DNA of 6,435 nt from Anaerolineae bacterium (GTDB lineage: Bacteria; Chloroflexota; Anaerolineae; Aggregatilineales; Phototrophicaceae), in the NCBI GenBank assembly GCA_025454715.1, contig JALONY010000267.1, positions 1-6,435 on the forward strand. Reading direction: 5' to 3'. Under the pieces are notes generated by a model. The model was given only the letters and a program-made list of their open reading frames with translations, ran no database searches and was not told the DNA's origin. Positions 6,166 to 6,435 of this stretch are shown here, piece by piece (position 1 is the first letter of the stretch; the number at the start of each line of letters is the position of its first letter). A program made the position numbers and the translations under genes.

Positions 6166-6239
6166 CGGCGTAGCCGCCCAGCGCAACCATCCATATGCCG
6201 CCCGGCGTAGCCGCCCAGCGCAACCATCCATATGCCACC
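6166..6239. repeat. 37-bp tandem duplication (one mismatch) inside the oxidoreductase gene
   Basis: Units 6166-6202 and 6203-6239, both beginning CGGCGTAGCC, differ only at G6200 versus A6237 (36 of 37 identical). On the coding strand each unit encodes 'GGIWMVALGGYA'. The mismatch is a Gly codon third position (GGC versus GGT), so it is silent. The extra 37 bp (3n+1) shifts the frame; removal of one unit restores 'GGIWMVALGGYAEDYPPTD'. Confidence 0.97.
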
Positions 6240-6435
6240 TTCGATTTCGAAAATTGCGCCACCGCGGGTTTGTGGGGCTTTGGCGGGCATGTACAGGATG
6301 TGCCACGGTTGATTGAACGACTCGGGCTTGCGATACAGGCGGGTGGCATAGCCGACCTTGGGGTCTACGACCGTCTCTTGGGGGCGGCCATAACCCAGCG
6401 AGTCGAGCCAGTCGGGGGCTTTGGAGCTCCGCCCC

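Larger units (their letters stand above)
5563..6435 (-). pseudogene. FAD-dependent oxidoreductase/monooxygenase gene, C-terminal part, disrupted by two tandem duplications
   Basis: The minus-strand gene enters from the right edge (first codon at 6434), and its N-terminal FAD-binding region lies outside the window. It reads in three successive frames: 6434 to about 6203 ('SKAPDWLDSLGYGRPQET', 'YRKPESFNQPWHILYMPAK', 'GGAIFEIEGGIWMVALGGYA'), then about 6202 to 6053 ('EDYPPTDEDGFIAYAKSL', 'YEAMKDAQPLGDIAG'), then about 6052 to TAG 5565-5563. The last piece has 'GDAVCGFNPIYGQGM' (5961-5917), the second FAD-binding Gly-Asp motif of flavoprotein hydroxylases. Each frame change falls in a tandem duplication (22 bp and 37 bp). 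Removing one copy of each gives a continuous 270-residue C-terminus with no other defect. The family resembles FAD monooxygenases such as 2-polyprenyl-6-methoxyphenol hydroxylase relatives; the substrate is unknown. It converges on the ABC gene with a CTAA stop overlap (5563-5566). Confidence 0.85.

Noticed and set aside
6031..6239. Repeat pairs as a small CRISPR array or mobile-element remnant
   Set aside because: The units are head-to-tail without spacers, lie inside a coding sequence, and encode the gene's own protein; they are tandem duplications.

Overview
The window is a GC-rich (roughly 60-65 %) bacterial segment with seven protein genes, three of them broken. Proline/threonine-rich lipoprotein linkers, a LysM lipoprotein, an ABC half-exporter starting with an 'YDRSYTDGYLYRRM'-type N-terminus and frequent TTG leucine codons recall Chloroflexota, probably an Anaerolineae-like lineage. 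That placement is an inference from protein style, not a proven assignment.

Left part (1-2199): the 3' end of an unidentified plus-strand gene meets a minus-strand cluster head-on, sharing the four bases CTAA. The minus-strand cluster, in transcription order, is a LysM lipoprotein (1294-2199), a NUDIX hydrolase of the ADP-ribose pyrophosphatase type (748-1278, 15 bp downstream), and a small four-helix membrane protein (251-676). A strong intergenic hairpin (702-735) lies between the last two. A good promoter with a perfect TATAAT drives the cluster from about 2244-2272.

Middle (2200-3249): divergent from the LysM gene is a second lipoprotein (2354-3166) with an alpha/beta-hydrolase-like fold. 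Its nucleophile-elbow Ser and catalytic His both appear replaced (Gly171, Arg248), so it looks like a pseudoenzyme. The two divergent lipoprotein genes share a 154-bp intergenic region.

Right part (3250-6435): a hotdog-fold acyl-CoA thioesterase gene and an ABC exporter gene (plus strand), then a convergent FAD-dependent oxidoreductase gene (minus strand, cut by the window edge). All three are frame-disrupted, yet otherwise well preserved. The thioesterase lacks about 25-30 internal codons and the ABC protein about 17-22, both out of frame. The oxidoreductase carries two out-of-frame tandem duplications, 22 bp (perfect) and 37 bp (one mismatch). Removing one copy of each restores a single 270-residue reading frame.

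Four indel lesions within 2.75 kb, each shifting the frame by the same amount, are the most notable signal. They mean either a recently inactivated locus or a chimeric/faulty assembly. No RNA gene, CRISPR array, insertion sequence or attachment site was seen, and I see no convincing evidence for a new multi-gene system.
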